A stretch of DNA of 64,000 nucleotides from Antitrichia curtipendula (lineage: Eukaryota; Streptophyta; Bryopsida; Hypnales; Leucodontaceae): assembly GCA_951230915.1 (NCBI GenBank), contig OX579639.1:23126001-23190000 (forward strand). Direction: 5' to 3'. Shown piece after piece: positions 11,852-23,599 of this stretch. The notes below the pieces were generated by a model. That model was not told where the DNA came from. It worked only from the letters and a program-made list of their open reading frames with translations, and did no database searches. The translations under genes and the position numbers were made by a program. How positions within the stretch are numbered: the stretch's first letter is position 1; the number at the start of each line of letters is the position of its first letter.

Positions 11852-13369
11852 CTTCACTTCTAAAGGACAATCCTCTCCTTGTTAGACATATTGAATTCTG
11901 GACAGGTATGTACGGACTCTACTTTAATCCTCATTTATAGATCGTTCGCTCGAATTTCATAACATTGAGAATCTTTGTGGAAATTTATTATTTTGGGTAA
12001 TCAATGCTTGTAATCAAAAGTTTTTCCCATAGAAAAATAACAGAATGACAAGCTTGTTTTTGTATTTCAATTTTTTTTTCCCACAAACTATATTTTGGTT
12101 TATATGAAAACTTCAATTTTTTTCATTTGGATGAAGTGATGCAAATGTAGTAGACAATTTCTTTTTCCGGGCTATCATAGGAATCTCTTTATGAAATTAT
12201 GCGTTACAATTGTTTTTTAATTAAATTTTGTTAATTCCAAAAAAACTGAATTGTGTATGGTCTTTTTTGCTTCCTTTAACAATTTCACTCTTGAGAGTAG
12301 TGTATTCCAATTCCATCTTAGACATTTTAATAATGTATTTTTTGTTTTTAACTTGTACCTATTTGAACTTCACAATTTTTTAGACTATAGAAGAAAATTA
12401 AATTGACTTCCCAAACATCATTTTAATAGATTGACAAGTGAATCTCCACCAAAAATATGGAAACATCAAAAATATATAATACCTATAATTTGAGTTCACA
12501 AGCTTTTAAGTCTAGAAATCAAACCATATAAGATGTGAGAAAACTTGTTTGCATTGCTTCTAGCACTTTTATAGCTTTCCTATTTAATCCCTAAAGGACC
12601 ATTTGTCTCCTCGGGAGACAATTTGGGTCTGGACAGGTTCCTACGGTCTCAATTTTTAGTGATATTTTTGAGGATTTTTTTAATTACTGTATTTTTGCAA
12701 GAGCTTTGTGAATATATAATTTTTAGTTTAATTGATGCCCGGGTGCAAAAATCATGACACAATAACCAAAAATGGAGTTTGGCAGGTAGCTTAAAACAAA
12801 TCACAAAAAGTCAAAACATTTTTTTTTCACATTCTTTTCTCAAAGACTAAATTTTTGTCTACATGTGAAGCTTTGTTTCATTTAATTTGGACTAATTATG
12901 AGAAAGTTATGGACAATCTTAGTTTTTTGGGCAATCTAAGCATCTTCTTGAAAAAATAACTTGTAGAATGCAATTTTGAGTGCAATTTTTACAATTTTTT
13001 AAAACAAATTGTTAGACAAGGTTAAATTTTCTTGGTACTACAATCTCACCGTTGGGATTATTTTGATTCAGTTCCATCTAAAAGCTATTAACAATTCAAT
13101 TTTATCTTCAATCTTGAACCCACCTCTACTTAAAAAAAATTTAATGAGTGATAATTAGGTGATTTTTTTCCTAAATTGTTTTTGTAGATTTTCAATTCAA
13201 TAAATTAACATAAATAATTAGAAAATCAAAATCAGTAGTGCAAAAAATTTGAACTAAAAGGATTCAAGGCCAAAATACCTAGTCAAACAAGGTGCAAAAA
13301 AACTTGTTTTCTTCACTTTAAATGCATATATCTTACAATCTACAAGGTCAAAGTTTCTACAATTTCTTC

Positions 13370-13515
13370 CACATATTCATACACTAGTGAAGTATAAGAT
13401 CTTACAATTGGATATGCAAAAAAAATCAATTTTTAAAGTTTTTTTCTCTTTGCAATAGAAATGACAGTTTTGAGTGATTTTTGATAGGAAAATGACCTTG
13501 GACCTTCAAGGGTTA
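13370..13515 (+). repeat. Diverged dispersed repeat, second copy at about 15100-15235
   Basis: Both copies run AAGATCTTACAATNNNATG, TGCAAAAA, a T-rich gap, CTCTTNGCAATAGAAATG, then an AAGGNCCTT-like stretch and a TTAA/TTAAAT end. Order and spacing agree over about 140 bp with many substitutions. Non-coding; probably old copies of one AT-rich transposon family. Confidence 0.5.
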
Positions 13516-14489
13516 AAGAATTATTCTATGTTTTTCCATCCTTGCCTAATTTCTTTTGAAAGGTGTTTACATTCAATATATTTATCTTGTTTCTTTGATA
13601 TTAATTTTTCTAAGGATACTAAATCAACTTTGCACTAGGAAAATGAAGAATCCTAAAATGTTTGACATAAATCAAACAAACTAGCAACCACACAATGAAG
13701 TCTAAATATGTAGTTTGTACTAGTTGCTAGGCAACTTTGGAAGTTTAGAAAAGAATATTTTATACACAAAGAAAAAGATAAATTGATTTTTTAGATTTTT
13801 ATATACGTTAGAAGCTTTCCATCATTCCATTGTCATTAAAGAAATGATCGTTACAAGGATTTTTCTCGGGATTTTTACTTACATCACAATTATGGAAAGC
13901 ACACTATAAAATAAATTTTGGAATTCTTCACTTAAGTTCATATTCAATGTTCTTGGAAAAAATTAGGAACAGTGGCGGAACATCATTTATTACATTGGTA
14001 TACCAAAAATATAAAAATTATAAAAGAAAAAAAAGAAACTAAAAAAATAGTGCATGTCACAGTTGGCTTCGGAAATCGATAAAATAAAAAAAGCTTTTCA
14101 GTATTTCCAGGAACATGTCCTTTCAATTATTATAGCTCATGGCTGATAATGTCAGCTTTTCCCTTTAGACGTCGTCTTCGTCTCTCAAGAAATGCTAGTT
14201 CTGCAAACCAAGGCCCCTTAGCCTCTCTTTGTGTTGCGCCTTCAGTGATCTGTTCATCTTTATTTGTTTCTTAGATGTGTTGAGCTTAGAAGGGTTGTGT
14301 AGCTGCTATCCTTATGGTTTTCTCCCACCGGGTCAATAATAGCTTCTAGGCTTATTTTTAGCTTTTTGCAATTGAATTCTTTTTCATTATTTGAAAACAG
14401 AACCAAAAACAAGATCCTCTTCAGTATTTCTTTGGAAACCTAGCTGTAGAAGGTCTGAAAGTTTGTTTTATTCTTTGGATTTTTAGTAC

Positions 14490-14580
14490 TTTTTTTTTTT
14501 TTTTTTTTGAAACACATAGACAATTTCCATTGATAAGGGGAAACAGTACACAGAACCAAAGGGAGTACCTTTGGCGACAT
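14490..14580 (-). mobile_element. Possible 3' end of a LINE or other poly(A) retroelement
   Basis: A run of 19 T (14490-14508) is followed by GAAACACATAGACAATTTCC and ATTGATAAGG. Read on the minus strand this is a unique tail ending in a long A-run, the usual 3' end of a non-LTR retroelement or retrocopy. No reverse-transcriptase sequence is visible next to it. Confidence 0.35.
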
Positions 14581-15911
14581 TCTTAGTTCTCTTTGATGGT
14601 CCTTCGTAGCCTATTTGTCAGTCTGTTCTTGCCGTTCTTGGTTTAGTCACTCTATATTTTAGTATCTCTTTGCCCAGGTACTTTAGGACGCTTTCCTACC
14701 TGTTGCTGTAGAGCAGCAGGTAATTGAAGGTAAAAAGGTCAAAGACTGTGGACCGGCTATGCACTTGCATCTGGGACTTCGGAGGAAGAGGGGTTTGTCA
14801 GCAACAATTGAGAACGGCGTTCGTAGCACCAACATCTTCACACCGCGGAGACAGGAGCGTAGTAAATTTCGTCAACCATGACGTTGAAGGCATTTTGTTG
14901 CGCACTTGTTAGCTGGTGTTACGGAGCGTGCCCCTTATCGTGGACTGTACAGGAGTGGAAACTCTTGCGTTTTTATTCATTCAACGGAGAAGCTACATCT
15001 GAGGTATGCATGTGATGAAAATTCTTGATTTTGTCAAGACAATCACCTTCACAAAGGTTGTGTTTTGAATTGTTTCAAAAATGTCTTTTATACATTATTA
15101 CATTAGTCTTGTACAAGATCTTACAATCATGTATGCAAAAATAGAAACAATTTGTAAATTTTTTTACTCTTAGCAATAGAAATGGCAATTTACAATGTTT
15201 ATTTTATAAAAAAGGGCTTTAGGACTTTACAGATTAAATTTATGAAAATATTATTACAAAAAATATATTTTCTAATGTAAGTCACTGTTTTGAAAAAAAA
15301 ATTAATGAAAAGATGCTTGCTGTCTATGTATGTATGTATAATTTAGAATTTTAGAATTTATAAAATAGAATAAATAATGGTAGAGAGTTGTAGAATAAAT
15401 TTTTTTAATGTAAGTCAATGTTTGAAATCTAAAGCATAAAAAAAACAATTGTTATACTTTTCTTTTTTCTCTTAATTTTTTCTAAGATTTTTATTATTGG
15501 AATAAACTACAACACAATGCTTAAATTTAAGGTTTTCGTATGCAAAAAGAAGATAAAACCAACATACACTTAATCCATCATGAAGAATTCTAAAAGAAAA
15601 CTTCAACTCTATGAAGTCTTCATCTAAATGATATATAAACATTTCTTATAACTATTTTTTTGCCTATTGAGTTATAATTAGTTGAATTGTTTGAAAAAAA
15701 AATTTGTTTTTGTTTTTTGGTTCAGGGCTCTTCTTAGAAGGCAATGGATCAATTCTATTCTATTTTGATCCTTTATAATAATATATGTCATATAGATATG
15801 TCTCAAGTAGAAGGGGAAAGAGTTTTCATAAGGGGAAGCTTTGATCTCATAAAAAAATTCTCTTATCTACTAGAATAGAGTGCTTCAATTTTTTCCTAAG
15901 TCAGTTTGCCT

Positions 15912-16035
15912 TCTATAATGAATTAAAGCTTTCTATATAGACAGAAGTATTTTCTAGAAGAAACAAAATTAAAACAAAATTATTTGGAGTTTCTATAATT
16001 TTTTTTGTACTATCCAACGAACTCCTTTTTGAAAT
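15912..16035 (+). repeat. Third, partial copy of the 43.4 kb / 56.2 kb dispersed repeat
   Basis: AATGAATTAAAGCTTTCTAT followed by ATAGACAG resembles AATGAATCAAAGCTTTCTATGTAGACA at about 43404. The following run (AAAATTAAAACAAAATTATTTGGAG..TTTTTTTTGTAC) matches the order seen at about 43445-43495. It lies just upstream of the decayed oxygenase gene. Confidence 0.45.
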
Positions 16036-16407
16036 TCATATGGCATAAATTTTATTGCCAACCACTAGTTCAAACAAAGCTCATATTCCAAGAAAGCTAG
16101 TACATAAACCCTAAACCTCAAAATCAAGTCAGAGAAAGATCAAACCCACAACCACAATATGCTGATAGAAATATTCATTACTTACAGAACTTCACAAATT
16201 TTTGTTGAAATTAGTGTGGCTAACATGAATTTTCATTATTAGGGTATAGCTTATAGTTTGCTATTGACTATCTAAAATATAGTAAACTTTAAATATTGAC
16301 ATGTATCACTTATAATTGCAACAAAGAAAGTATATATTAAAAATACAATTCTACATATGATTGTATAAGAATTTTATTAAATTAATAAATATATTGTGGA
16401 CAAAATG

Positions 16408-18130
16408 GTACTATTCGTAATATTCTTCATCATCTTTATCTAATTCATGATAATTGGTTATCCAATAATCACGTGCCATTGTAAATTCATCACCTTCTTT
16501 GATTTGGTTTAGTACCCTAGTACATATGCCTTTCTTATTTACTAGTGCCAATCCTATTCTATAATTTTGAACTTCATCAAGTGTGGGGTCAAAAGATAAA
16601 GTTCCATGTACTACAGTCTCTGATTTAATAAAGACACCAGGATTATTAGATGTATCAAACTTATATCATAATGCATGTGCTCCAAATTGTCCTCCACTTC
16701 TTGATCCATTGTTAAACCATGTTATAATTGATCCTTTTATGTCATTATTGTCTATATGAGATTTGATTCTTGAATTTTTTGAAAGATGCATAGGATGCAC
16801 ATTATAAAGTGCATTTGCAGTTCCAATTGCAATACTTCTATAAGGAAAAAATTGCTTTTCAAAGAAGGCATTTATTAACTTTCCAAATTGACCAATATAT
16901 TTCTATACATTGGATGCCAATTGATCTCCAATATTAGCATATGTATATGCAATAGAAAGTTTTATATGATGCTTAAAATAAAGAAACTTTATTTTTTCTG
17001 TCTTCACCAGAATGAGTAGAATATCCATGACTTTTAGATGTATATACACCTCGTATATTTTCTTTTCCAGATATTCCAATGTAAGGAGCTGTTTCATAGT
17101 ATACATTGGCCATATTTTTTGTTGCAACAAATAATGAATTTTTAAAAGTACGACCCATCAACTCTAGGATATATGTAATTAGGATATCGTGAATTGAAAT
17201 GACATTATGATTGATAATTGTATTTTCAAATATTACCTTGCCATCTAAAACTAATACAGCTTTGCTTGTTGTTGGACATATTATATTGTTTTTGAAATGA
17301 GCTTCCCAATTTTCGATATAGGTAGGATGCATCCAAAATAGATTATGTTGAACATTCTTTTTTTCTTTTTTGATAACTTTCTATTTTTTAACCTCTCTTA
17401 ATGTTGGTATTACTTGTTCATTTTTTTGGAAAAATCTTGCTGATATTTAGAATAGGAAATATAAACTTCAAATGATATTTGTTAATTGAATTTTTGTTTA
17501 ATATCTTGGTATAATGAGCTGGTTTGTTTTATTATACATTTTACAATAATAAAAGTTCCAATATCTTGCTCTACAGACTGCACATGCTCCTTGCATTGTT
17601 GCACAACATCTTAAAATCTTTTAAAGAATTGATTAAAATACCTTCACAAATCCAAATGTTGAGTTCCCTATGACAATTATTGTAAAAATTGTATTTTTCA
17701 CATTGTAAACATTCACAACATTCTATTTTTTCTTTCATTTCTTTTAAACATAAGGAACATGCTTTGTGACAATTGTTCCTAATGGTTGGAGTGTTTGGAA
17801 GAATAGAAAGTAATTTTATTTTTACTTCAAACACACTATTGAAAAATTCTCTTAAACTTATTCTTAAATTATGTGTACATGGAAAGACATAAAAATCAAC
17901 ACATTTATACAATGAACCATGATGTTTGTGAGTACAACCCTTGGTTGGTTTGTTAAATGAAACTTTAAGAGTATTTGATGTTGATTGTTATATATTGAAT
18001 AGCATTTACATATGCAAATTTTCTTTTTTCTTTTTACTTGATTCACCATATTCAATTATAGATCCATTTTCTTCATTATATTCAACGGTAATGAAATCAA
18101 ATATTTCTACACAAACAAAAAAGCTTGAAA
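16408..18130 (-). pseudogene. 2OG-Fe(II) oxygenase-like gene with Cys/His-rich N-terminal part, decayed
   Basis: Read from 18130 down, the minus strand gives an acidic start, then TLKVSFNKPTKGCTHKHHGS and a Cys-rich stretch (NCHKACSLCLKEMKEKIECC, then CLQCEKYNFYNNC) ending at 17571. After frame changes it continues through WEAHFKNNIICPTTSKAVLV (about 17310) and GVYTSKSHGYSTHSGEDR (about 17030). The best preserved block has SHIDNND (16741-16761), then SRSGGQFGAHAL (near 16670-16700), then KSETVVHGTL (His at 16606-16608). HxD followed by a distal His about 50 residues later is the metal-binding signature of the 2OG/Fe(II) dioxygenase fold; the 'HxDnnD ... GGqF' pattern recalls TET/JBP-like or transposon-linked 2OG enzymes. 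Several stops and frameshifts make it a pseudogene. It ends at TAG near 16408. Family assignment is from motif pattern only. Confidence 0.55.
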
Positions 18131-18937
18131 TTTATTAATAATCAAATTTGAATGAAGATATTAGAATATTTTTTTAAGTGTATATATTCATTATCATGGA
18201 TTGTTTGTTGATGGGAAATATCATCAAAGGCACATCGAAATACAATATCATGTTTTAAAAAAAAGCAAAATTAGGGATTGCAAAATAAGGTAGATGCTAG
18301 ATTCTATGATACAAATACTTTGGCCTAATAAGGGAAAAGTGTCTTGAAGGTGTTATGTGCTCCAAAATGTCTTGAGGCCATCTTGGATTATTTTTTTGGA
18401 AATTTGCAATTTAAAGTTAAGAAAAATATACAAAAAGCCATAAAAAGATTGTAGAACCGAAATAGGGTTGTGACATACCCATTATAGTATTTGGTCTAGA
18501 TTTGTGTTTAGACTTAGAATCCCACCAAACCTGGCCTAAAAATAGATAGAAAGGACGAAGCGGTTAGAGTTGAAGGATTTGAGTCACATAGGCCCAAACG
18601 ATCTAAATCCCACCATGAAAGTGGCAATTCATGGCTAAGTCGATTTGAGGGATCCACAACGAGGCCACTAGGTCGGGTCCTAGAATTAGGTTCAGAATTC
18701 CTCAAACCCCGATTGTTAGCATGCATGAGCCACTGACGCAAAACCGGGCCCGTGGAGGAATCTACAGCCCAAGGATGGTGTCCTGTGGTAAATCCCATGC
18801 TAGGAGTCCAACAACGAAATCAATTCGTCAAGATTCCTCTATCTGCAAAAGATTCCGCACCATTGCTAATTCAAGGAGATGGCCGGTTTCATCTCCACTG
18901 ACCAATTGTGCCAGGTATGGAAATGCACCTACACATC

Positions 18938-18969
18938 TTTCACGTGACTGCCTGAGAGGTCACGTGAAA
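18938..18969. promoter_or_regulatory. Hairpin with a G-box in each arm
   Basis: TTTCACGTGAC is followed 10 bp later by its exact reverse complement GTCACGTGAAA. Each arm contains CACGTG, the plant G-box bound by bZIP and bHLH factors, so the site offers two palindromic G-boxes inside a larger inverted repeat. No gene start is recognised nearby. Confidence 0.5.
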
Positions 18970-19184
18970 AATCCCGTCATCTTTCGACTTGTAGAAGAAC
19001 CTCTTCCGGGTGGTCAACTCTGATAACCTTCAACAGGAATTTTATGGAAATTACCCAGGTTACCAGAAAATCTCACTAAAAATTAGACTAGCTTTTTTTT
19101 ATGTTAATAATGCGCTCCGTGAAGTTTCATGACATTCCGATAGCGGCAAGTACCCGAACCGGCGAGATTCCTCGGAAATTAATC

Positions 19185-19207
19185 ACGTGGCGGGGTCCCC
19201 GCCACGT
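19185..19207. promoter_or_regulatory. Perfect 23-bp palindrome with ACGTGGC half-sites
   Basis: ACGTGGCGGGG, a central T, then CCCCGCCACGT. The arms are exact and GC-rich. ACGTGGC is the core of ABRE/G-box elements. It lies 220 bp from the hairpin with two G-boxes, in a locally GC-richer stretch. Confidence 0.5.
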
Positions 19208-19515
19208 TGACTGGCATTCCGGGACCATACAATGGCGAAACGAAGTCAACCAAGAGTCCTTTCCAACTCTCTCACACCTACCGAAGACCCTAGGCTATTT
19301 ACATTTCTCAAAATAGGAGACCCCCAAGATCTAGGATTTTACCACGATTGGTTTTTTAAACTAAATTAGCCTACGATGGGTTTTGGCCTCGATACGGGGG
19401 ATAGGAGGGTCTTGTACTAAACACGGCGATCTGGATCCAACGGCGCAATCCGTTTGATGATTGAAGTTAATCTCCAAAAGTTAGGAGGTTGGTCCAGCGT
19501 AGATAGGTAAAAGTA

Positions 19516-20565
19516 CACTAAAATTGGTAAATAGTGTTGGGTGACAAATAGTATTGCTCCTTGTTTTTTACCCCCAACACTATTTACCAATTCATGTGTA
19601 AATAGTGTTGGGGCATTTACAGCATCGCTACGGTCGACAAACAGGCACGCCAACTTCTTTTATGGCAGCAAACGCGCCAAACAGGCTCACCAAGTAGGGT
19701 ACACGCCCTATGAAAGTTTTGTTGTAAGAATTATATTTCAAGATTGTAAATTATGAAAATCAACTTTCAATTCATGAAAATAGGTCTATTAAGCTTCAAA
19801 AGAATTTACAACTTAAGTCGATTTTTCTATTGATAATAGTATACCTTTATATGCATGTGAAGTGATAGGATGCTGAACAATCAATATAGTATATGCAAAT
19901 TGGAATTACTAAGAGCTCAACACAATTCCTAAGTTTTGACAATGAATGATCAAGTTTTCATCTTCAATTTATCCCATAGTCTTTGAGAATCCATAATGGA
20001 CAATGAGTTTTTTTATAAAATCACCTCTTCACCCTCTTAGAATATAAGGTATGCCAATGCCGTAAATTACATACATTGTCAATAGATTTTTGTAAGGTGT
20101 TGTGTGAAATAATATTGGTATTCTTTCATTTTTTTACGACTTGTAATACTTGGGTCCTAGGATTAGCAAGCTAGGAGTGACTAACTGGAGGTCGTTGCGG
20201 GTCTTTACCTCAGGAATGGGATGAAAAGCACAATTTGACCATATGGTTAACCGTAATAAAGCTCCACCATTTGGCCATGTATTCATTAAAATGTGGTGAG
20301 CCTAGTCTGTTTTCGCCTGCCATGGGGCCCTTCTTTAGGCTTCGCCTGAACATTCGCCGTTTTGAGCTTATTTTGAGAGCTGCAGTGGGGAAGCTCTTTA
20401 CTCATGCCGTCAAACTCTGGTCTTTCCCTAGAAATGACCAAATTTTATTATAGAGCTTAAATAGTGTTAGAATGGGTAAATAATGATCTAACACTAACCT
20501 TGCAAATCACAATTAGTGTTAGGTGGGACAATTAGTGTTGCCAACACTATTTACCAATTTTAGTG
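19516..20565. mobile_element. Non-autonomous DNA transposon with CACTA-like inverted ends
   Basis: The left end CACTAAAATTGGTAAATAGT then GTTGG is matched exactly by CCAACACTATTTACC..TAGTG ending at 20565, about 25 bp of perfect terminal inverted repeat. Both ends contain further copies of AAATAGTGTTGG or its complement (about 19560-19615 and 20460-20550), like the subterminal motifs of En/Spm (CACTA) elements. TA flanks both ends (19514-19515 and 20566-20567), which fits a TA duplication; a 3-bp CACTA-type duplication is not seen. The 1-kb interior has no transposase. The class is therefore uncertain between CACTA and TA-targeting MITE. Confidence 0.78.
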
Positions 20566-20569
20566 TAGT

Positions 20570-21600
20570 TTTTTAGGGATTAGAATGAAAATCTTTGAAG
20601 ATGAGGATGAAAATCCAAGTTGATAAGGTTACCTTAGAACTCTTGAGGGATGGATGGGGCCTTGGAAACCTATTTAAGGTCCTCATTTTTCTCTCTTGAA
20701 CACCCCCAATTCTTGTTTTGGGTTTGTGGGTCCAAGTCATTTTGGATATTTTGGCGTTTGAAGCCAAAAACCTCTACGGTGTTTGTGGAGCATTTTTTGC
20801 TCCTTTTGTTGTTGTTTTTCAAGCTTTAAAGGTCCTTGGGGGTCCTTCTATCTTGCCTTGTGTACTCCTTGTGTGTTTCTCTTGTGTTTTATATACACTC
20901 TTACTAACTAACCCTTGTGTTTTAAAGGTTTTTGTGTTTGCTACTAATCCTAAAGCCACCCTCTCTAGTGTCTTGGCGTATGCCGCCATTGGGGGCCTTT
21001 AGAGTGTGAGTCATTTGCCTTACCTTGTTATACTAACTCACGTGTGTAAGTGTATTCTTTTAAATCGAGTGTTTTACCTTTGTCTAACCATCCCTATCTT
21101 TGTGTGGACCCCTCCGTTATCGGCGAAGCTTTGGCTTCTCCATGTGCATTCTCTACGTGTATCTTTCTCTCTTCCTTTGTCTAACCATCGCTTGGCTACG
21201 GGTACCCCCCCTCGGGAACGGCAGAGCTTTGACTGTAGTACCCAGAAAAGTTTGGCATTTTTTTTAGTTATCCTCGAGACGGCGAAGCTTTGATTTTAGG
21301 GTCTAGAAAAGTTTGGCATTTTTTTACAGGATTCCAAACACCCTTCTACCTTAGTGTCCAAATATTTACGTGGGGATATGATTGTTAGTATCCAAATATC
21401 CAAGAGTTTCAAAAATTAGTTGAATCTATAGGACCATCCGTTAGTGAGAATACTAGAACCCCAAATACCTCCTAAACTAATCATAAGGATTTTGGTTTCT
21501 TTTTGTTCCGGTTGCCCCGTTATTGTTATTTTTTTTTAGTGTCCCTAGCCTAACTACCAGTTCAGTCCTGTAAATTTCAAGTCGAGAGTAGCCCAGATTA
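20570..21600. other. Intergenic DNA with transposon-like features
   Basis: CCTATTTAAGG at about 20669 could be a TATA-like site. Short phrases recur: GGCGAAGCTTTG at about 21123 and 21279, and CAGAAAAGTTTGGCATTTTT / TAGAAAAGTTTGGCATTTTT at about 21242 and 21303. Open frames at 20718-21293 are hydrophobic and unlike any family I know. It may be part of an LTR or a decayed element. Confidence 0.3.
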
Positions 21601-21602
21601 CA

Positions 21603-21795
21603 AGGGGGACGGGCAGAGTCCGGTCACTAGGGGGTCGGGAGAGTCCAGCCACTAGGAGGTCGAGAGAGTCCAATCACAGGGGGAGTCGGGAGAGTTCAGT
21701 CGCCAGGAGGTCGAGAGAGTCCAGTCACAAAGGGGGCCGGGAGAATCTAGTCGCCAGGGAGTCGGGCAGTCCAGATGACAAGGGGAGTCGGGACA
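21603..21795. repeat. Minisatellite, about 28-bp unit, about 7 copies
   Basis: Units are variants of GGAGTCGGGAGAGTCCAGTC followed by RCCAGG, with alternating GGTCGAGAGAGTCC and GAGTCGGGAGAGTYC forms. The minus-strand ORF across it encodes repeats of the type DSPGPLCDWTLSTSW; this is a by-product of the repeat, with no further sign of coding. Confidence 0.8.
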
Positions 21796-22264
21796 GTCCA
21801 GGGGCTTGAAAAAACTAGTTATCAATACCAAAAATCTAAATCTAAAAAGATCAAATATAAGGCTACTTGAAGTTAGAGTCTGGGTCGGGAGTTGGGCTCG
21901 TTTTTGACAAAAAATATCAACAAGGTAACGATCGAGAGAAGGAAGGAAGAGAAGATGGGGTCCAGTCCTGGCTAAATCTCCAAGTGAGATAAATTTTCCG
22001 TCCAAAAAGCTGCAAAACCACTCAAAGATAGAAAGAGGGGATGGCTATATGGGCAATTTAGGTGAGAGAGACGATAAATAATGACCTAGGTTTAGCTAAG
22101 TAGGTGTTAGGAAGAAGATCTCGAGAATTTGTAGTGACCATTAGGAGGTGGATTAGGATGATACAAAGACAAGGTAGTGTAAGAGGGTAAGAGGGACATT
22201 AAAACCTCCTTGGGGTTTGAATCTATAGTGTAAGATACCCATAAAAGTTTAGGTAGAATAGTGT

Positions 22265-22335
22265 TAGTGTAAAAAGAGAGAAAGGGAAAGAAAAGGAGAG
22301 AGAAGGGAATGAGACGGAAGGAGGAAGGAAAAGAA
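22265..22335 (+). other. Polypurine tract of about 70 bp
   Basis: Almost uninterrupted A and G (AAAGAGAGAAAGGGAAAGAA and onwards to AGAAGAGGG). Such tracts can form triplex DNA, or, when next to an LTR, prime plus-strand synthesis. No LTR is recognisable here. Confidence 0.5.
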
Positions 22336-22589
22336 GAGGGTTAGATCGCACGGGGTCCTAATTTTTGAAACATAAGCGGTGAGCGTGGGAAAATTCAACC
22401 AAGACCAAGGACCACCAAGGAGCATGGAGATGTGTATGTGGACAAGGATGAAATTAATTCCGACACCAGTAGTGATGAGGTGAATTTTTGAATCACACCG
22501 TGGTTTTTTTTTCCTAATTAGCGTTGATTTCTCTAAATTAGCCCTTACGTATGATTAAGCAAGCCGTGATTAGTACAAGTATGTGTTAG

Positions 22590-22950
22590 ATTCAAGAGTG
22601 TTAAATTAGGGATTAGGTTAGAAGGAGAATCTAGGATCTAAACTAGGAATTAATTTAGGAATAGAAATCTAGAGTTAATCTAGAAGTCAAATTCTCAAGC
22701 AAATATCTTAGGGTTAGTTTAGAAGTAGAAATTTAGAGTTAAATTAGGAGTAAAAACCTAGGGTTAGTTTAGAAGTAGAAATTTAGAGTTAATTTAGTAG
22801 TAAAAACCTAGGATTAATTTAGGAGTAAAAATTTAGTGTTAATTGAGGAGTAAAAATCTAGGGTTAATTTGGGAGTAAAAACCTGGAGTTAATATTAGGA
22901 GTAAAAATCTAGGATTAATTTAGGAGTTAAAAACCGAGGGTAAACGTCAA
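22590..22950. repeat. Minisatellite, about 27-bp unit, about 11-13 copies
   Basis: Units are variants of CTAGGGTTAATTTAGGAGTA followed by AAAAT. Copies vary (GTTAGTTTAGAAGTAGAAAT, GATTAATTTAGGAGTAAAAA). The core TAGGGTTA is close to plant telomere sequence, but the period and context are not telomeric. Confidence 0.8.
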
Positions 22951-23444
22951 AACATAGAGTCAAAAATTAGAAGTAAAAATTAGCACTCTAGAAGTAAAAG
23001 TCTAGAGTTACATTTAGAGATTCGAAATTAGAGTAAAACTAAGCTTAGGGTTAGCCGTAGAGTTAGTACTTCCGAGAGAAGTGTCAAAATCCAAAAGAAA
23101 GTCTTAGAGGTTCATGGAAGGAGTGTCAGGGTTCCCCTTCCAAGTAGTTAGGGAAGTTAGAAATGGCACCAACTACCCAGCCAACCCTAGACATAGAATA
23201 GAGAGTTAGGGAGTTAGAATTTACTATAACCCTTGACCATCGCAGTTAGCCTGTTAGTTACCCATGCATTTCTAGTAGTTTCGCTGCCATCCATGACACT
23301 TAGGAGACGTTAGCAAAAAAGATCCATTGCTTGGAAGGCACAGTGGACCGCGCTCACAATACCACTATATATTCAAAAGGTGGATAAAGGCATAGAACTT
23401 GGTCGGTGTTTGCCTGATTACCAAGGGTGGGTAATCTTGCGCCC

Positions 23445-23570
23445 ACAATGGGTCCAAAAGTGTTGAGGCCGTCTTGGGCTTAGTCCAAGATGGACCCAAA
23501 ATGTCTTGAGGTTGTCTTGGGTGTAGCCCAAACATCTTAAGGTTGTAGTGGACTTCAATCTAAAATAAGC
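23445..23570. repeat. Short tandem repeat, about 50-bp unit, also seen at 18360
   Basis: GGTCCAAAAGTGTTGAGGCC, GTCTTGGGCTTAGTCCAAGA, then GACCCAAAATGTCTTGAGGT and TGTCTTGGGTGTAGCCCAA make two diverged copies and a partial third. A single related copy (CCAAAATGTCTTGAGGCCAT) occurs at about 18361, so the unit is dispersed as well. Confidence 0.6.
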
Positions 23571-23599
23571 CCAAAAGGCCATAAGGCCCAAAATGTAAT

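Larger units (their letters stand above)
11860..15900. other. AT-rich intergenic DNA without recognisable genes
   Basis: Only short open frames occur (for example 14724-14912, 62 codons, no family). The stretch contains diverged dispersed repeats (13370-13515 and 15100-15235) and a poly-T tract (14490-14508). Similar phrases CTGGACAGGTATGTACGG at about 11895 and CTGGACAGGTTCCTACGG at about 12633 suggest another old repeat family. I see no RNA gene. Confidence 0.5.
18160..19510. other. Intergenic DNA, moderate GC, no recognisable gene
   Basis: ORFs at 18514-18798 (minus) and 18721-19023 (plus) overlap and resemble nothing known. The phrase CCAAAATGTCTTGAGGCCAT at about 18361 recurs near 23450-23520. 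Two palindromic G-box sites are listed separately. Confidence 0.45.

Noticed and set aside
20718..21293. Hydrophobic plus-strand ORFs as membrane proteins
   Set aside because: Composition follows T-rich DNA, and short repeats run through them; no conserved motif.
22590..22950. Interstitial telomere array
   Set aside because: TAGGGTTA recurs only as part of a 27-bp unit; there is no run of TTTAGGG.
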